Assembly (NCBI RefSeq): GCF_002135205.1
Contig: NZ_NEFZ01000007.1
Coordinates: 124,001 to 188,000, forward strand
Origin: Acinetobacter sp. ANC 4204
Lineage (GTDB): Bacteria > Pseudomonadota > Gammaproteobacteria > Pseudomonadales > Moraxellaceae
Reading direction: 5' to 3'
Length of the DNA: 64,000 bases
Shown in pieces: positions 1 to 9,262 of this stretch (its first letter is position 1; each line of letters starts with the position of its first letter). The notes beneath the pieces were generated by a model that did no database searches, was not told where the DNA came from, and worked only from the letters and a program-made list of their open reading frames with translations. Both the position numbers and the translations under genes were made by a program.

Positions 1-75
1 ACGCTTACAACGATCCGAAGTACAATTACGTACAATATGGGCATTTTCAAACTTAAATAACTTACGAATTAACAT
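1..75 (-). CDS. queD: 6-carboxytetrahydropterin synthase QueD, 5' part only
   Basis: The first 25 codons of a minus-strand gene that runs off the left edge. The peptide starts MLIRKLFKFENAH and reaches the Cys-rich stretch NCTSDRCKR. I recognise this as the start of the Acinetobacter-type 6-pyruvoyl-tetrahydropterin synthase/QueD family, in which a zinc-binding HGH motif would come next, outside the window. QueD makes 6-carboxy-tetrahydropterin for queuosine biosynthesis. A TATAAT-like hexamer lies upstream on the minus strand (complement of 115-120). The identification rests on a short N-terminus. Confidence 0.75.
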   Translation of the reverse strand, partial: MLIRKLFKFENAHIVRNCTSDRCKR

Positions 76-197
76 ATGTCGTAATGCAATCAAACTTTCT
101 GAGGATTAACTTTAATTATAAAGCAAAAGTTAATAGATGCTCATTTATTTTATTGTTGAAGTCGATTGACAAATCATATCAACCTGCCCAACGACGT

Positions 198-1145
198 TTA
201 AAACGGTGCCATACTTCGATATGCCACATAAACTGTTTGTTCTTTTCGCACCAAATCACTACTAAATTGACGTTTACGCTCATTGAGCATCACGTCTATT
301 CTTACTTTAAAATAATTGGATTGAACACCCAGAAAATCATTAACCGTAGCCCGCTGCTCTTCTTCAATCTGATTAAACGGATCAATTTCCCACAACTCAC
401 TGACATTAGAAAAATGTTTAAGACTGGCCTGTTGTTGTTTTTGCATGTTTTGAATAGCTGATATATCTAGTTTCGGGTCAATACTTGCCAATACCAACGC
501 AGGTGCTGTATTTATATTCACCTTTAAGGCATTGCTCGATAATGCACTGACATAAGGTGCGATGAGTTGATAATTACGACCTTCAAAACCACGAACCAAC
601 TTCAACTGCTCGATATTATAAAAAGGTCGATTTGCTGGTAAATAACCTTGAGCTAAACTTTGATAATAAGTCGATTCTGCGCCCATCGACCCACTGACTT
701 CGTCATTTTCATCTTGCCAGTCAATAACTGCTTCTGAAAGTTGTGCAGGCAATCCAACACGCTCTAACAATTTTTCAAACCAGAGTTTTGCAGCTTCATT
801 GACTGTTCCGTCTGATTTAAGCAGCCCATTTAAATTAAATTTACCCGACTGATCTTCCAGACGCCCTGAAACAAAACCGTCCTCTACTGGAAAAGCAGGC
901 ATAGGCTTTGCCCACGTTTCTTGTAGATGATCAACATCCGCAGCATTCTGCGCATCATCCACCAACAATTCAGCAAAAAAAGCTTCAGCACTTTTTGCAT
1001 ATAACAAGGCTTGGTTTTGTCTCATTAGATAAGCAGTACTTTCAGCCGTATTGCGCTGATGTTTCGCAATAGTCGCTGCGAGGATAGTTGCTAAAGCCAC
1101 CATCACCAAAATCGTAATCAGTGCAATACCACGCTGAAACCGCAT
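198..1145 (-). CDS. gspK: Type II secretion minor pseudopilin GspK
   Basis: General secretion pathway protein K, the large minor pseudopilin that caps the T2SS pseudopilus tip with GspI and GspJ. The N-terminus MRFQRGIALITILVMVALA has the short basic leader, the Gly before the prepilin-peptidase cleavage site and the hydrophobic helix. As in other GspK proteins, Glu5 of the mature protein is replaced (IALIT instead of FTLVE). The rest is the large periplasmic domain. About 315 residues is normal for the family. An in-frame TTG lies one codon upstream; the ATG at 1145 is preferred because GGGG lies at suitable spacing. It is the last gene of a gspH-I-J-K run. No clear terminator follows. Confidence 0.9.
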   Translation of the reverse strand: MRFQRGIALITILVMVALATILAATIAKHQRNTAESTAYLMRQNQALLYAKSAEAFFAELLVDDAQNAADVDHLQETWAKPMPAFPVEDGFVSGRLEDQSGKFNLNGLLKSDGTVNEAAKLWFEKLLERVGLPAQLSEAVIDWQDENDEVSGSMGAESTYYQSLAQGYLPANRPFYNIEQLKLVRGFEGRNYQLIAPYVSALSSNALKVNINTAPALVLASIDPKLDISAIQNMQKQQQASLKHFSNVSELWEIDPFNQIEEEQRATVNDFLGVQSNYFKVRIDVMLNERKRQFSSDLVRKEQTVYVAYRSMAPF

Positions 1146-1226
1146 CAAAAGGTGCCCCTATTCGCAACGAATATACTTAAAAACAAATGGTTTGGTATAA
1201 AGCCCGTATGTTTCATATCCTACAAC

Positions 1227-1847
1227 TTAATCTTTTTGTTTTAAAAAGTCGGTATTTAACAAACTAAACACCCATTCATAACGCTCATCATTGACTGTGA
1301 GGTTTATTTTTAAACCGCGAGGCAACAGCTTGGCCTGTGCTAGATCATGATCATTTAATGCTGCTTCAGGCCACTGTGCTAATTCATTTGGATTGAGCAC
1401 CATCACTTGAAATTGATCGACCGACTCCATTAAGACACTGGTTTCAGGTTGGTCATGACCTATTTGATTTAAGTTTTTATATTTATAACGATACAGTTTT
1501 TTTTCATCTGCTTTGTAAACATATTCAACCCATTCTTCAGGTGGTATACCTTGCATTAAAGGATCTGTCACACCCGTTTTACTAAAACTAAGCTGCCCAT
1601 CTTGCAGTACCAAAGCAGGCTGAATTTGATCAGCCACATTGGCTGTAATTGGAACAATTTGTACCGAGTCACGTAGCAATTGCTGATAAGCTTCTTGTAA
1701 CTGCCCTAAACGTTGCTCATGTTGCGTATTTCGATCTTTGATCTTGATTAGATAATCAAACACTTTCCAGCCCAAAGCGGACAATACAGCAAAAATTGCT
1801 ATCGCCACTAATAACTCAACCAAAGTGAAGCCTGAGCGTTGTTTCAT
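1227..1847 (-). CDS. gspJ: Type II secretion minor pseudopilin GspJ
   Basis: A 206-residue pseudopilin. The N-terminal MKQRSGFTLVELLVAIAIF has a classic type III (prepilin) signal with cleavage between Gly6 and Phe7 and Glu5 of the mature protein present, then a transmembrane helix of about 20 residues and a beta-rich globular domain. GspJ forms the GspI-J-K tip complex that primes pseudopilus assembly in the inner membrane. The start codon overlaps the end of gspI by 4 bp, so the two are translationally coupled. The gap to gspK is about 80 bp. Confidence 0.92.
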   Translation of the reverse strand: MKQRSGFTLVELLVAIAIFAVLSALGWKVFDYLIKIKDRNTQHEQRLGQLQEAYQQLLRDSVQIVPITANVADQIQPALVLQDGQLSFSKTGVTDPLMQGIPPEEWVEYVYKADEKKLYRYKYKNLNQIGHDQPETSVLMESVDQFQVMVLNPNELAQWPEAALNDHDLAQAKLLPRGLKINLTVNDERYEWVFSLLNTDFLKQKD

Positions 1848-2365
1848 GGCTGGCTTCCATCACGATGGTTAAAAAAGACCAAGCTCGTAACACCTGAATC
1901 CACTTTTCCAGTTTCAATATTCACCAAGCTCACTTGAACATTGACGCGTTGGACATTGGCACTAATCGTTGCCTGAGCCGATTTATCAATTTGCCAAGTT
2001 TCTCCTTGCTGAGTGATTTGTTTAGAGGCTGTACCTTGTAACCAATCACGATTGATTTCCATCATGGAAATTTCATTCAAAGCAACAAATTGAGCTTTGG
2101 TTCGTAAAATTGCATGTGCTGTAGACTGGGTATATTGCATACCTACTTTGGTTAAAGCGACCGCTGCGGTAGCAAAAATAGCCAGAGCAACCATCACCTC
2201 CAACAATGTAAATCCTGAGAAGTGGTTAATTCGAGCAAGATTCGATCTAAGGGGCACTGCCTCGCAAGAAAGACTCAAAGCTATGTTTGAGGGACGAGGA
2301 GTCATGAAATACTGTTTCATCCGAGCACAAGAATGCAGGCAATGTTGTAAACTTTTAGCTCGCAT
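1844..2365 (-). CDS. gspI: Type II secretion minor pseudopilin GspI, unusually long leader
   Basis: The pseudopilin core SGFTLLEVMVALAIFA, with a prepilin cleavage site and Glu5, starts only at residue 50 of the longest reading frame; the rest is a normal GspI domain ending close to GspJ. Usual GspI leaders are about 6-10 residues. Possible starts are ATG at 2365 (inside the 3' end of gspH), ATG at 2320, ATG at 2305, or GTG at 2257. None gives a leader shorter than about 15 residues. The extra segment (complement of about 2226-2368) is rich in palindromes and has imperfect terminal inverted repeats, so an inserted small repeat may have displaced the original start. Function is likely kept if a long leader is still processed; I am unsure of the start. 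Confidence 0.8.
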   Translation of the reverse strand: MRAKSLQHCLHSCARMKQYFMTPRPSNIALSLSCEAVPLRSNLARINHFSGFTLLEVMVALAIFATAAVALTKVGMQYTQSTAHAILRTKAQFVALNEISMMEINRDWLQGTASKQITQQGETWQIDKSAQATISANVQRVNVQVSLVNIETGKVDSGVTSLVFFNHRDGSQP

Positions 2366-2368
2366 TAA
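2226..2368. repeat. Possible MITE-like palindromic insertion at the gspH/gspI junction
   Basis: The ends are near-matching inverted repeats: TTAATTCGAGC at 2226-2236 and GCTCGCATTAA at 2358-2368 (10 of 11 positions pair). Inside are a nested hairpin (CCTCG 2260-2264 with CGAGG 2295-2299, enclosing CTCAAA 2274-2279 with TTTGAG 2286-2291) and a second hairpin (ATGAAA 2304-2309 with TTTCAT 2315-2320). It coincides with the abnormal leader of GspI. No target duplication is obvious. The element status is inferred; chance similarity of the ends is possible. Confidence 0.35.
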
Positions 2369-2924
2369 TCTTACCTAAATGATCAATTTCAATTTCCGCC
2401 CCCACTGGTTCATTCGCATAATAAAATTGAACGCGTACAGGCTTAGCCTCCCCATTTCCCAGCCAAATCAATTTAGGGGCATTTTCTTGGATTAAATCAT
2501 TATTTCCCGCTTTCGAAGCGTCATAATCTAAAGATTGCACTGCGAAAGAAACATTCTTGGCTAAAACTTGCTGAGGAAACTCTGTATATGCTTGCCACTT
2601 TTGCTGATTTTGCATCGTATTATTTTGTTGTGGTGTAAAAGCTGTTAGTTGTGGATTTTTATATTCAATCACATTATATGAAAAATCGGCGACATCAGTT
2701 GCAGGATGAATTTCTAATGCCAACACACGTGCCTGATCATTGGCTTCGCGTGCAATTTTCTGCACATCCATTATGAAAAAATCACGGGCTTGCGCCGCTT
2801 TACGTTGATCAACCCCATTGATATTCAACATCACCAATGATGCCATAATGGCCATAATCACAATCACCACCATCAATTCAACCAGTGTAAATCCTTGAAT
2901 CCTTGAAGGTGGTTTCTGTTTCAT
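2355..2924 (-). CDS. gspH: Type II secretion minor pseudopilin GspH
   Basis: A 189-residue pseudopilin. The leader MKQKPPSRIQG is followed by FTLVELMVVIVIMAIMASL, which gives the G/F cleavage site, Glu5 and the hydrophobic helix. The downstream domain carries a GspH/FimT-like beta-rich region. In T2SS this minor pseudopilin sits below the GspI-J-K tip. It is the first gene of the gspH-I-J-K run and starts 13 bp after the TetR gene, so it may be co-transcribed with the upstream minus-strand genes. Confidence 0.88.
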   Translation of the reverse strand: MKQKPPSRIQGFTLVELMVVIVIMAIMASLVMLNINGVDQRKAAQARDFFIMDVQKIAREANDQARVLALEIHPATDVADFSYNVIEYKNPQLTAFTPQQNNTMQNQQKWQAYTEFPQQVLAKNVSFAVQSLDYDASKAGNNDLIQENAPKLIWLGNGEAKPVRVQFYYANEPVGAEIEIDHLGKINAS

Positions 2925-2936
2925 AGATCTAATCCG

Positions 2937-3551
2937 CTAAGCAAGATATCCCGCGGCACCCATTTGTTTAGGCATCGCCAAAGCTTGGTCAATATAAGCA
3001 ACACGCAAGGTATCACGCGAACCCAAATAACGTTGATAAAAACTAGAGTTTAAAATGGCTGCAGCACCATGCGTTAAAGACCAAATAGAAGCCAAATAAT
3101 CGCGTACCGTCATTTGGCTGTCGATCGACTCTAAATACCGCTCCGTCATACGAATAATCAAACGCAAACGTTGCTTACGCACTTGATAAAGCTCGGTAAA
3201 TAAATGATAGATCCCAACACCAGTCGTCGATAATCGCTCTTCGATTTGGTGAAATAACACCGTCCGTTCAGGATGATGCAAATGATGAAGCATAAAAAAA
3301 GCTAAATGTTCAGGGAACTGCTTATCCGTGTCCTGAATCATTTCAAGCAACATGCGCTCATTACGAATAATAAGCAACATATACAGTTCATCTTTACTTT
3401 GAAAATGCTTATAAAGCGTACCTTTTGCCAGATCCAATTCTGCTGCCAATGCATCAAGGGTCATTCCTGCTTCGCCATTTTCTAAAAGCAACTGCTCAGC
3501 CACTTGAAAAATTAACGCTTCTCTCGCTCGAAACTGAGCCTGACGATCCAT
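2937..3551 (-). CDS. TetR-family transcriptional regulator
   Basis: About 204 residues. The N-terminal helix-turn-helix (about residues 10-55) includes MTLDALAAELDLAKGTLYKH, typical of TetR, followed by FQSKDELY. The C-terminal ligand-binding region is not assignable to a known subfamily. A GTG two codons upstream is possible, but the ATG at 3551 has AGGG at 5-nt spacing. It lies between tatD and gspH on the same strand with small gaps (46 and 12 bp), so it may be a passenger of the long minus-strand transcription unit and is not necessarily a local repressor. The target is unknown. Confidence 0.85.
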   Translation of the reverse strand: MDRQAQFRAREALIFQVAEQLLLENGEAGMTLDALAAELDLAKGTLYKHFQSKDELYMLLIIRNERMLLEMIQDTDKQFPEHLAFFMLHHLHHPERTVLFHQIEERLSTTGVGIYHLFTELYQVRKQRLRLIIRMTERYLESIDSQMTVRDYLASIWSLTHGAAAILNSSFYQRYLGSRDTLRVAYIDQALAMPKQMGAAGYLA

Positions 3552-3597
3552 CTTCACCCTATCACTCTCTTATACGCTTTTATCGTTTCAATTTTAT

Positions 3598-4371
3598 TTA
3601 CTTCATCTTGAGAAGGTTTTCAAAATTCTGCGTTGTGATGAAAGCCATCTCTTCCAAGGACTTATCATATACGTCTGCCAAGGCTTTTGCTACATAAGGA
3701 ACGTACTTTGGTTCATTAGACTTTCCTCTATACGGCATAGGCGCTAAATAGGGGCTATCCGTTTCAATCAAGAGGCGATCTAAAGGAACTTGTTTTGCAA
3801 CATCACGCAGGTCTTGCGCATTTTTGAAAGAAACAATACCTGAAAATGACACATAATAACCACAATCTAAAACTGCCTTGGCTGTTTCCCAATCTTCAGT
3901 AAAACAATGCAAAATACCATGCGTTGATTTTTCAGTACGAATAATATCCACAGTATCTTGTTTCGCCGAACGGGTGTGCACAACAACTGGTTTTTTTACG
4001 GCTTGTGAAGCATGAATATGTCGTGCAAAACAATCTTTTTGTTCTGCAATAAAATCTGTGCTATGAAAGTAATCAAGCCCAGTCTCACCAATCGCCCATA
4101 CCTTTTCAGGTTGTGCAAGTTCAATTAAATAATCTGTACTTGCACGCGCCATAGTTTCAGGATCTTCACAAGGATGCACACCAACGCTATAACCTACATC
4201 GTTATGACGAGCCGCTATTTTTGCCAATTCAATATGGTCATCAATATCAACCGAGATGCTCATAAAGCGATGAACGCCAGCTTTACGTGCCTGCGCTAAT
4301 GCTAAATCTAAACTCCCATCATAAGGCGTTAAATCCAACATGGTTAAATGGCAATGCGTATCTACAAACAC
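3598..4371 (-). CDS. tatD: TatD-family metal-dependent hydrolase (DNase)
   Basis: A 257-residue TIM-barrel hydrolase of the TatD/YcfH family, cytoplasmic, with 3'-5' exonuclease activity in characterised members. The metal-binding signature is complete: VDTHCHL at the N-terminus, GETGLDYFHS (about residues 94-103), VVHTRSA, ILHCFT and the C-terminal ETDSPYLAPMPYRG. Translation most likely starts at a GTG (VFVDTHCH), with AGGA about 8 nt upstream. The neighbour order holB-pilZ-tatD is common in gamma-proteobacteria. Confidence 0.93.
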   Translation of the reverse strand: MFVDTHCHLTMLDLTPYDGSLDLALAQARKAGVHRFMSISVDIDDHIELAKIAARHNDVGYSVGVHPCEDPETMARASTDYLIELAQPEKVWAIGETGLDYFHSTDFIAEQKDCFARHIHASQAVKKPVVVHTRSAKQDTVDIIRTEKSTHGILHCFTEDWETAKAVLDCGYYVSFSGIVSFKNAQDLRDVAKQVPLDRLLIETDSPYLAPMPYRGKSNEPKYVPYVAKALADVYDKSLEEMAFITTQNFENLLKMK

Positions 4372-4397
4372 AGGCGTTTCCTACTTCACTTACATAA

Positions 4398-4739
4398 TCA
4401 CATAGTGTAACTAGTTCGACCTTCAGACTTAAGACCTGCAAGCAATTTTTCCGCCTCAGATTTGTAATAAACCCCTTTCTCTCCAGAAAGCTGAATCCCA
4501 AATCCTTGAAGTTTGATTCCATTTTGTTTTTGAGAAACCCAAATAACTTTGCCCGTCAGTGGAATTTTTTGCGACTGTTCTGGCAATGTTGCCAAAACAA
4601 AGACTTCCTCGCCCAATTTCACAGGCTGCTTAGATGGAATAAACAAACCACCACCTACAACAAAAGGCATATAACTGGCATATAACGTTGCTTTATCTGG
4701 AATATTGGCTTGAATAATTCCGCCCATACGTGGTTGCAT
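4398..4739 (-). CDS. pilZ: PilZ-domain protein, type IV pilus assembly
   Basis: A 113-residue single-domain PilZ protein starting MQPRMGGIIQANIPD (ATG at 4739). The region LGEEVFVLATLPEQSQKIPL, then GKVIW and GIQLSG, matches the PilZ beta-barrel. The canonical c-di-GMP motif RxxxR is not evident, as expected for the Pseudomonas-type PilZ that works through PilB/FimX rather than as a strong c-di-GMP sensor. It sits between holB and tatD with 14- and 26-bp gaps, the usual pilZ position. A longer frame to 4778 would overlap holB and has no better ribosome site. Confidence 0.88.
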   Translation of the reverse strand: MQPRMGGIIQANIPDKATLYASYMPFVVGGGLFIPSKQPVKLGEEVFVLATLPEQSQKIPLTGKVIWVSQKQNGIKLQGFGIQLSGEKGVYYKSEAEKLLAGLKSEGRTSYTM

Positions 4740-4753
4740 AAAATTCCCCTGTT

Positions 4754-5737
4754 TTAAACATCCATCAACCGAATACACAATTGGTCGAGCACTAAATTAG
4801 TTTGTACATTTTGTTCAATATATTGTTTTGACTGTTGCAGCTCAGCATAAATTGAAAACAACGTTTCAAGTGAATACTGTTCTGCTAGCACACTGAAATC
4901 CAAATCAGTGTTTTTCAACTGTTGATTTAGCTTGACACAAATCAAATCTGACAACAAGTACTCAAACATTTGAATAAAATCACTGAATGCGAGCACTTTA
5001 TTCCACTTGGTCGCAATTGCCATTGGCATATTTTTATCCACCACCAACTTTTGCCAATCTTTTAAAAATTCAGCCCGTTGAGCCAACCATTCACTCTCAG
5101 ATAATACAATAGTCTGCAAAGGCATGTGGTTAGATAAATTCATCAGCAAATGTAGCTGTGCTAAGTCACTATTGGGCAAATGTTGATTTAAAAATTGCTC
5201 TGCTTGTTGCGGTTGAATCCGATCCAAAGCAAAGTGTTGTAAACGACTACGAATCGTTGCAGGCAGTTTTAAATAGTGGTCTGCCAATAAGATGATAACA
5301 ACACGATCACCCGGTTCTTCAAGCGTTTTTAGTAGCGCGTTGGCTGATGCAATATTCAATGCTTCGGCCGGCTCAATCATGACAACACGCCAACCATCCA
5401 CGGTTTGTTGTACAAAAGGCAAAAGATCACGGATTTTTTCAATTTTGATTTTGGCATTTTGCTTTTTATTGTCTTCATCTGTGGTGATGTGAACATAGTT
5501 AGGGTGTGTATCCGCCTTTAACCACTGACAACTTCCACACTCACCACAGGCTAATTGCTTAGCTTGTCGATTAGCACACAACACCCAAGCCAAAAACTGC
5601 TCAGCAAAAGTCTCTTTACCACAACCTTTTCTGCCATAAAACAATAAGCCATGACCAATATTGGGAAATCGTGTCGTCAACGTTTCCCAAACACTTTGAT
5701 GCCACGGATAAATCTGCTCAGGCAGGGTTTGTTTCAT
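4754..5737 (-). CDS. holB: DNA polymerase III delta' subunit
   Basis: A 327-residue clamp-loader subunit. The P-loop region is GRKGCGKETF, a modified Walker A as expected for the non-ATP-hydrolysing delta' subunit. A four-Cys zinc module follows (C-x8-C-x2-C-x2-C around ACGECGSCQW). NALLKTLEEPGDRVV is the sensor region shared with DnaX/HolB. It works in the gamma/tau complex that loads the beta clamp. It starts 19 bp after kdsB on the same strand and lies just upstream of pilZ. Confidence 0.93.
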   Translation of the reverse strand: MKQTLPEQIYPWHQSVWETLTTRFPNIGHGLLFYGRKGCGKETFAEQFLAWVLCANRQAKQLACGECGSCQWLKADTHPNYVHITTDEDNKKQNAKIKIEKIRDLLPFVQQTVDGWRVVMIEPAEALNIASANALLKTLEEPGDRVVIILLADHYLKLPATIRSRLQHFALDRIQPQQAEQFLNQHLPNSDLAQLHLLMNLSNHMPLQTIVLSESEWLAQRAEFLKDWQKLVVDKNMPMAIATKWNKVLAFSDFIQMFEYLLSDLICVKLNQQLKNTDLDFSVLAEQYSLETLFSIYAELQQSKQYIEQNVQTNLVLDQLCIRLMDV

Positions 5738-5756
5738 GTCTAAAACCTAAGTCCAA

Positions 5757-6518
5757 TTATGCAAAATGAGCCACATCCATGGCATTGAGTCGGTCTAAAT
5801 CTTCCTGAGTATCGACACCTGGCGGTAAATTCGCTTCTGCAACATCTATCGCAATACGATGACCGTTTTCTAAAACACGTAGTTGCTCTAAGCTTTCAAG
5901 TTTTTCAAGTGACCCCATGTCCCATGTCACATACTCTTGAAGCAATTTCACACGATAAGCATACAGCCCCAAATGGCGATAGGCTTGATGATGTAAGCTT
6001 GGTTCTGCTTGTTTTGCTGCATCACGGTCATAAGGAATAGTGGCACGACTGAAATATAGTGCTTGCTTGTATTTCGACATCACAACCTTAACAATACTGT
6101 CACGTTTAAACTCATCTAGATGCTGAATGGGCTCACACAAAGTCGACATTGAACAATCAACTTGAGACTCTAAAAGCTGTGCAACTTGCTTAACTAAACT
6201 TGCAGGCAATAGCGGTTCATCACCTTGAACATTCACAATGATATCTTCGCTGGCCCAGCCCTTAATTTTTGCCACTTCACTTAGGCGGTCTGTACCAGAT
6301 GGATGATCTGTCGAAGTTAACACCACATCCACCCCTTCAGCTTTACAGAGATCATAAATTCGCTGATCATCTGTTGCGACGCACAAATCATCAAAACCCT
6401 CTACCTTTTTAGCCTGATCAACCACTCGTAAAATCATTTCACGACCATGAATTTTAAGCAAAGGTTTACCAGACAAACGTGTGCTCGCAAAGCGCGCAGG
6501 GATAACAATGTGTTTCAT
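5757..6518 (-). CDS. kdsB: 3-deoxy-manno-octulosonate cytidylyltransferase (CMP-Kdo synthetase)
   Basis: A 253-residue cytosolic enzyme that activates Kdo with CTP to CMP-Kdo for the inner core of LPS/LOS. Seen: the N-terminal nucleotide-binding [24 protein letters not shown] (about residues 96-105), and [13 protein letters not shown] near the C-terminus. The length is typical. It starts 8 bp downstream of lpxK and is part of the exbB-exbD-msbA-lpxK-kdsB envelope cluster, all on the minus strand. Confidence 0.96.
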   Translation of the reverse strand: MKHIVIPARFASTRLSGKPLLKIHGREMILRVVDQAKKVEGFDDLCVATDDQRIYDLCKAEGVDVVLTSTDHPSGTDRLSEVAKIKGWASEDIIVNVQGDEPLLPASLVKQVAQLLESQVDCSMSTLCEPIQHLDEFKRDSIVKVVMSKYKQALYFSRATIPYDRDAAKQAEPSLHHQAYRHLGLYAYRVKLLQEYVTWDMGSLEKLESLEQLRVLENGHRIAIDVAEANLPPGVDTQEDLDRLNAMDVAHFA

Positions 6519-6526
6519 AAAAAACC

Positions 6527-7531
6527 TTAAGAAATTTTAATACCAACAGAGGCAAGTTGTTGATGCAAAGTGTCATAACATGTGGCTGACAAAACAGCAT
6601 CGACAGGAACAACCCAAATATCACGAGAATAACTTGGGTTTTGTTTCAGCAAAGCTAAAATTTTAACAGCATCTTTTTCAGTAGTAATGATCGGATTGGC
6701 ATCATCAAAGACCAAATCTTCTAATTCATATTCATGATGATCAGCAAATTCATGACACTGGAACTGCTGCACGCCCATCCCTTCTAAAGTGCGATAAAAG
6801 CGCTGAGGAAATCCAATCCCCACCACAGCATAAAAGTCATCTTGCCGATTAAATACTTTGGCTTCAGTGCTGTTCAACAAATAAGGCTCTGCGACCTCTA
6901 AATGCATATGCATCCTATATGTAGGATGATCGGCATGCTCAATTACTGTTCCTTCATTGAGCCTTGACTTTGGTTCGCGCAAATAACCTTCAGGCAATAA
7001 TTTCGCATTACCTAAACCACGATTATTATCCAACACAATCCATTCAATTTGACGGTTCAATGCCCAGTGTTGCAGACCATCATCACTAATAATTAGATCA
7101 ATAGGAGAATGCGATAACAGGAGCTCTATGCTTTCTTGTCGGTTTGGTCCCACAGCCATAGGTACATCTGTTGACTGCACAATCAAAGTAGGCTCATCAC
7201 CGACATATTCGGGCACCGAGTTTAAGTCTACCAGTGCTGGAAAAGGCCCTTTTGCACCATAACCACGACTAATGACTCCGACTCGAATATTTTTACTTTG
7301 CAAATAACTGACGAGATGAATCAACAGCGGTGTTTTACCACTCCCGCCTACGGTGATATTGCCAATCACCATCACAGGAACAGGAGCGGTATAGGCTTTT
7401 TTAATATTACACCGATACAGTTTTCGGTTCAGAAGAAAACCACCTCGATATAACCAAGACAAGGGTCGAAGCACAATTAACCACTTTGCCTGTGAGTTCC
7501 AAGCATCCTGAATAAACTGCGCACCTGACAT
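6527..7531 (-). CDS. lpxK: Tetraacyldisaccharide 4'-kinase
   Basis: A 334-residue membrane-associated kinase that phosphorylates the 4' position of the lipid A precursor to give lipid IVA. The Walker A motif is [16 protein letters not shown] (about residues 57-72), followed by [12 protein letters not shown] and [11 protein letters not shown], which are family signatures. An N-terminal hydrophobic stretch fits its peripheral membrane position. It begins 3 bp after the msbA stop, indicating coupled expression with the lipid A flippase. Confidence 0.96.
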   Translation of the reverse strand: MSGAQFIQDAWNSQAKWLIVLRPLSWLYRGGFLLNRKLYRCNIKKAYTAPVPVMVIGNITVGGSGKTPLLIHLVSYLQSKNIRVGVISRGYGAKGPFPALVDLNSVPEYVGDEPTLIVQSTDVPMAVGPNRQESIELLLSHSPIDLIISDDGLQHWALNRQIEWIVLDNNRGLGNAKLLPEGYLREPKSRLNEGTVIEHADHPTYRMHMHLEVAEPYLLNSTEAKVFNRQDDFYAVVGIGFPQRFYRTLEGMGVQQFQCHEFADHHEYELEDLVFDDANPIITTEKDAVKILALLKQNPSYSRDIWVVPVDAVLSATCYDTLHQQLASVGIKIS

Positions 7532-7534
7532 GGT

Positions 7535-9262
7535 TTAGTTTTCCTCAAAATTACGCTGATGGAGCTGATAGTAGGCACCTTGTTTTGCAATAAGCTCGGC
7601 ATGGCTACCTTGTTCTACTATACGCCCTTTATCCATCACCACAATACGGTCTGCATTTTCAATCGTCGATAAACGATGGGCAATCACAATCGTTGTACGG
7701 TCACGCATGGCTGCATCAAAAGCACGTTGAATAAAATACTCAGACTCATTATCAAGTGCACTGGTTGCCTCATCTAGAATTAATACAGGCGCGTTTTTCA
7801 AAATTGCACGAGCAATCGCAATACGTTGACGTTGTCCACCTGATAGATTAAGACCTTGTGCACCCAACTTAGTGTTATAACCTTGCGGTAATGCCATAAT
7901 AAAATCATGTGCATACGCAGCTTTTGCTGCCTCAACAACCTCTTCATCAGAGGCATTTTCAAGCTGACCATAGGCAATGTTGTCACGCACAGTACGATTA
8001 AATAAAACCACTTGTTGATTAACCATTGCAACTTGATTACGCAGACTATTGATTTCAATGTCGTATATATCTATACCATCAAATAGAATCTGGCCTGATG
8101 TCGTATCTTGGAAGCGAACCAACAAATTTACCAAAGACGTTTTACCAGCACCTGAGCGCCCCACCAGCGCAACAGTTTCACCCTCTTTTACACTGAGGTT
8201 AAAATCATGTAGAGCATGATGACCATCGGTATACACCAGATTAACATCTTTAAAGTCAATATTACCTCTTAGCGCAGGCGTTAAAGTGCCCGTATTTCTC
8301 TCTTCTGGTAAGTCTAAAATTTCAAAAACAGAATGCGCCGCAGCCATACCACGTTGAATCTTCTCATTCACATCTGTCAGTGCTTTAATCGGTTTGCTCA
8401 ACATACCTGCTGCTGTAATGTAAGCCACAAATTGGCCCGCACTGGTGTCTTGCATGATTTCTGGACGCAACGCAATCCACATCACTACACTTAGCGAAAT
8501 GGACATAATAAGCTGTACAATCGGACTATTTAATTGTTGTACAACCACCATTTTTAAGCCACGTCGCAAATTTTCCATAGACGTATCTTTAAAACGCTGT
8601 TGCTCATAAGTCTGACCACCAAAACCTTTGACCACCAAGTGACCATTGACTGTTTCTTGTACAACATGGTTCACATCACCCATGGTATTTTGTACTTGAA
8701 TAGATAACTTACGCATACGCTTCGCAGCTTTACGAATAAGCAGACCTATCAGCGGGGCAAAAATCAAAATACATAAAGTCAAACGCCAATTGCTATAAAT
8801 GAGATAGCCAAGTAAAGCAATGGTAATCAGGCCTTGTTGAACAATGGTTTTTAAGGACTCTGAAGATGCAGCCGTTAACTGCTCAACATTAAACATGATT
8901 TTTGCAGTGATATGACCACTGTTATTATCGAGATAATACTGTGAGGGCAAGCGTAATAATTTAGCAAAGACGACTTGGCGAATGTTAAAAACCAAGTTTC
9001 TTGAGATCACGGCTGTAAAATAGCCACCCATAAACAAACCTAGCCCACGAAAAAACATCACCAGTACAACCAATAATGGAAATAGCGAAGTGAAACTTTG
9101 ATCACGATGCTGAATTGCCTCAATAATTTTTTCAAGCAATTTAGCGACAGAAACCTCTGTCGCTGCATTTATAGCAAAACCAATAAATACAAGAATCGCT
9201 ACGCCCCAATACGGTTTTAAATAGCTCAGTAGACGTAGATAAACTTTAAAATCGTGTTTCAC
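7535..9262 (-). CDS. msbA: Lipid A/phospholipid export ATPase MsbA
   Basis: A 575-residue half-transporter (type IV ABC exporter). Residues up to about 310 hold six transmembrane helices. The nucleotide-binding domain follows with Walker A VGRSGAGKTSLV, signature LSGGQRQRIAIARA, Walker B LILDEATSALD and H-loop IVIAHRLST. It flips core-lipid A across the inner membrane. The start codon is GTG, and its first base overlaps the last base of the exbD stop (TAGTG). Position beside lpxK and kdsB supports lipid A export rather than drug efflux. Confidence 0.96.
   Translation of the reverse strand: MKHDFKVYLRLLSYLKPYWGVAILVFIGFAINAATEVSVAKLLEKIIEAIQHRDQSFTSLFPLLVVLVMFFRGLGLFMGGYFTAVISRNLVFNIRQVVFAKLLRLPSQYYLDNNSGHITAKIMFNVEQLTAASSESLKTIVQQGLITIALLGYLIYSNWRLTLCILIFAPLIGLLIRKAAKRMRKLSIQVQNTMGDVNHVVQETVNGHLVVKGFGGQTYEQQRFKDTSMENLRRGLKMVVVQQLNSPIVQLIMSISLSVVMWIALRPEIMQDTSAGQFVAYITAAGMLSKPIKALTDVNEKIQRGMAAAHSVFEILDLPEERNTGTLTPALRGNIDFKDVNLVYTDGHHALHDFNLSVKEGETVALVGRSGAGKTSLVNLLVRFQDTTSGQILFDGIDIYDIEINSLRNQVAMVNQQVVLFNRTVRDNIAYGQLENASDEEVVEAAKAAYAHDFIMALPQGYNTKLGAQGLNLSGGQRQRIAIARAILKNAPVLILDEATSALDNESEYFIQRAFDAAMRDRTTIVIAHRLSTIENADRIVVMDKGRIVEQGSHAELIAKQGAYYQLHQRNFEEN

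Noticed and set aside
84-461. A 125-codon + strand open frame at the left end
   Set aside because: It lies mostly opposite the gspK 3' end, has no homology I recognise, and its composition is that of a shadow frame.
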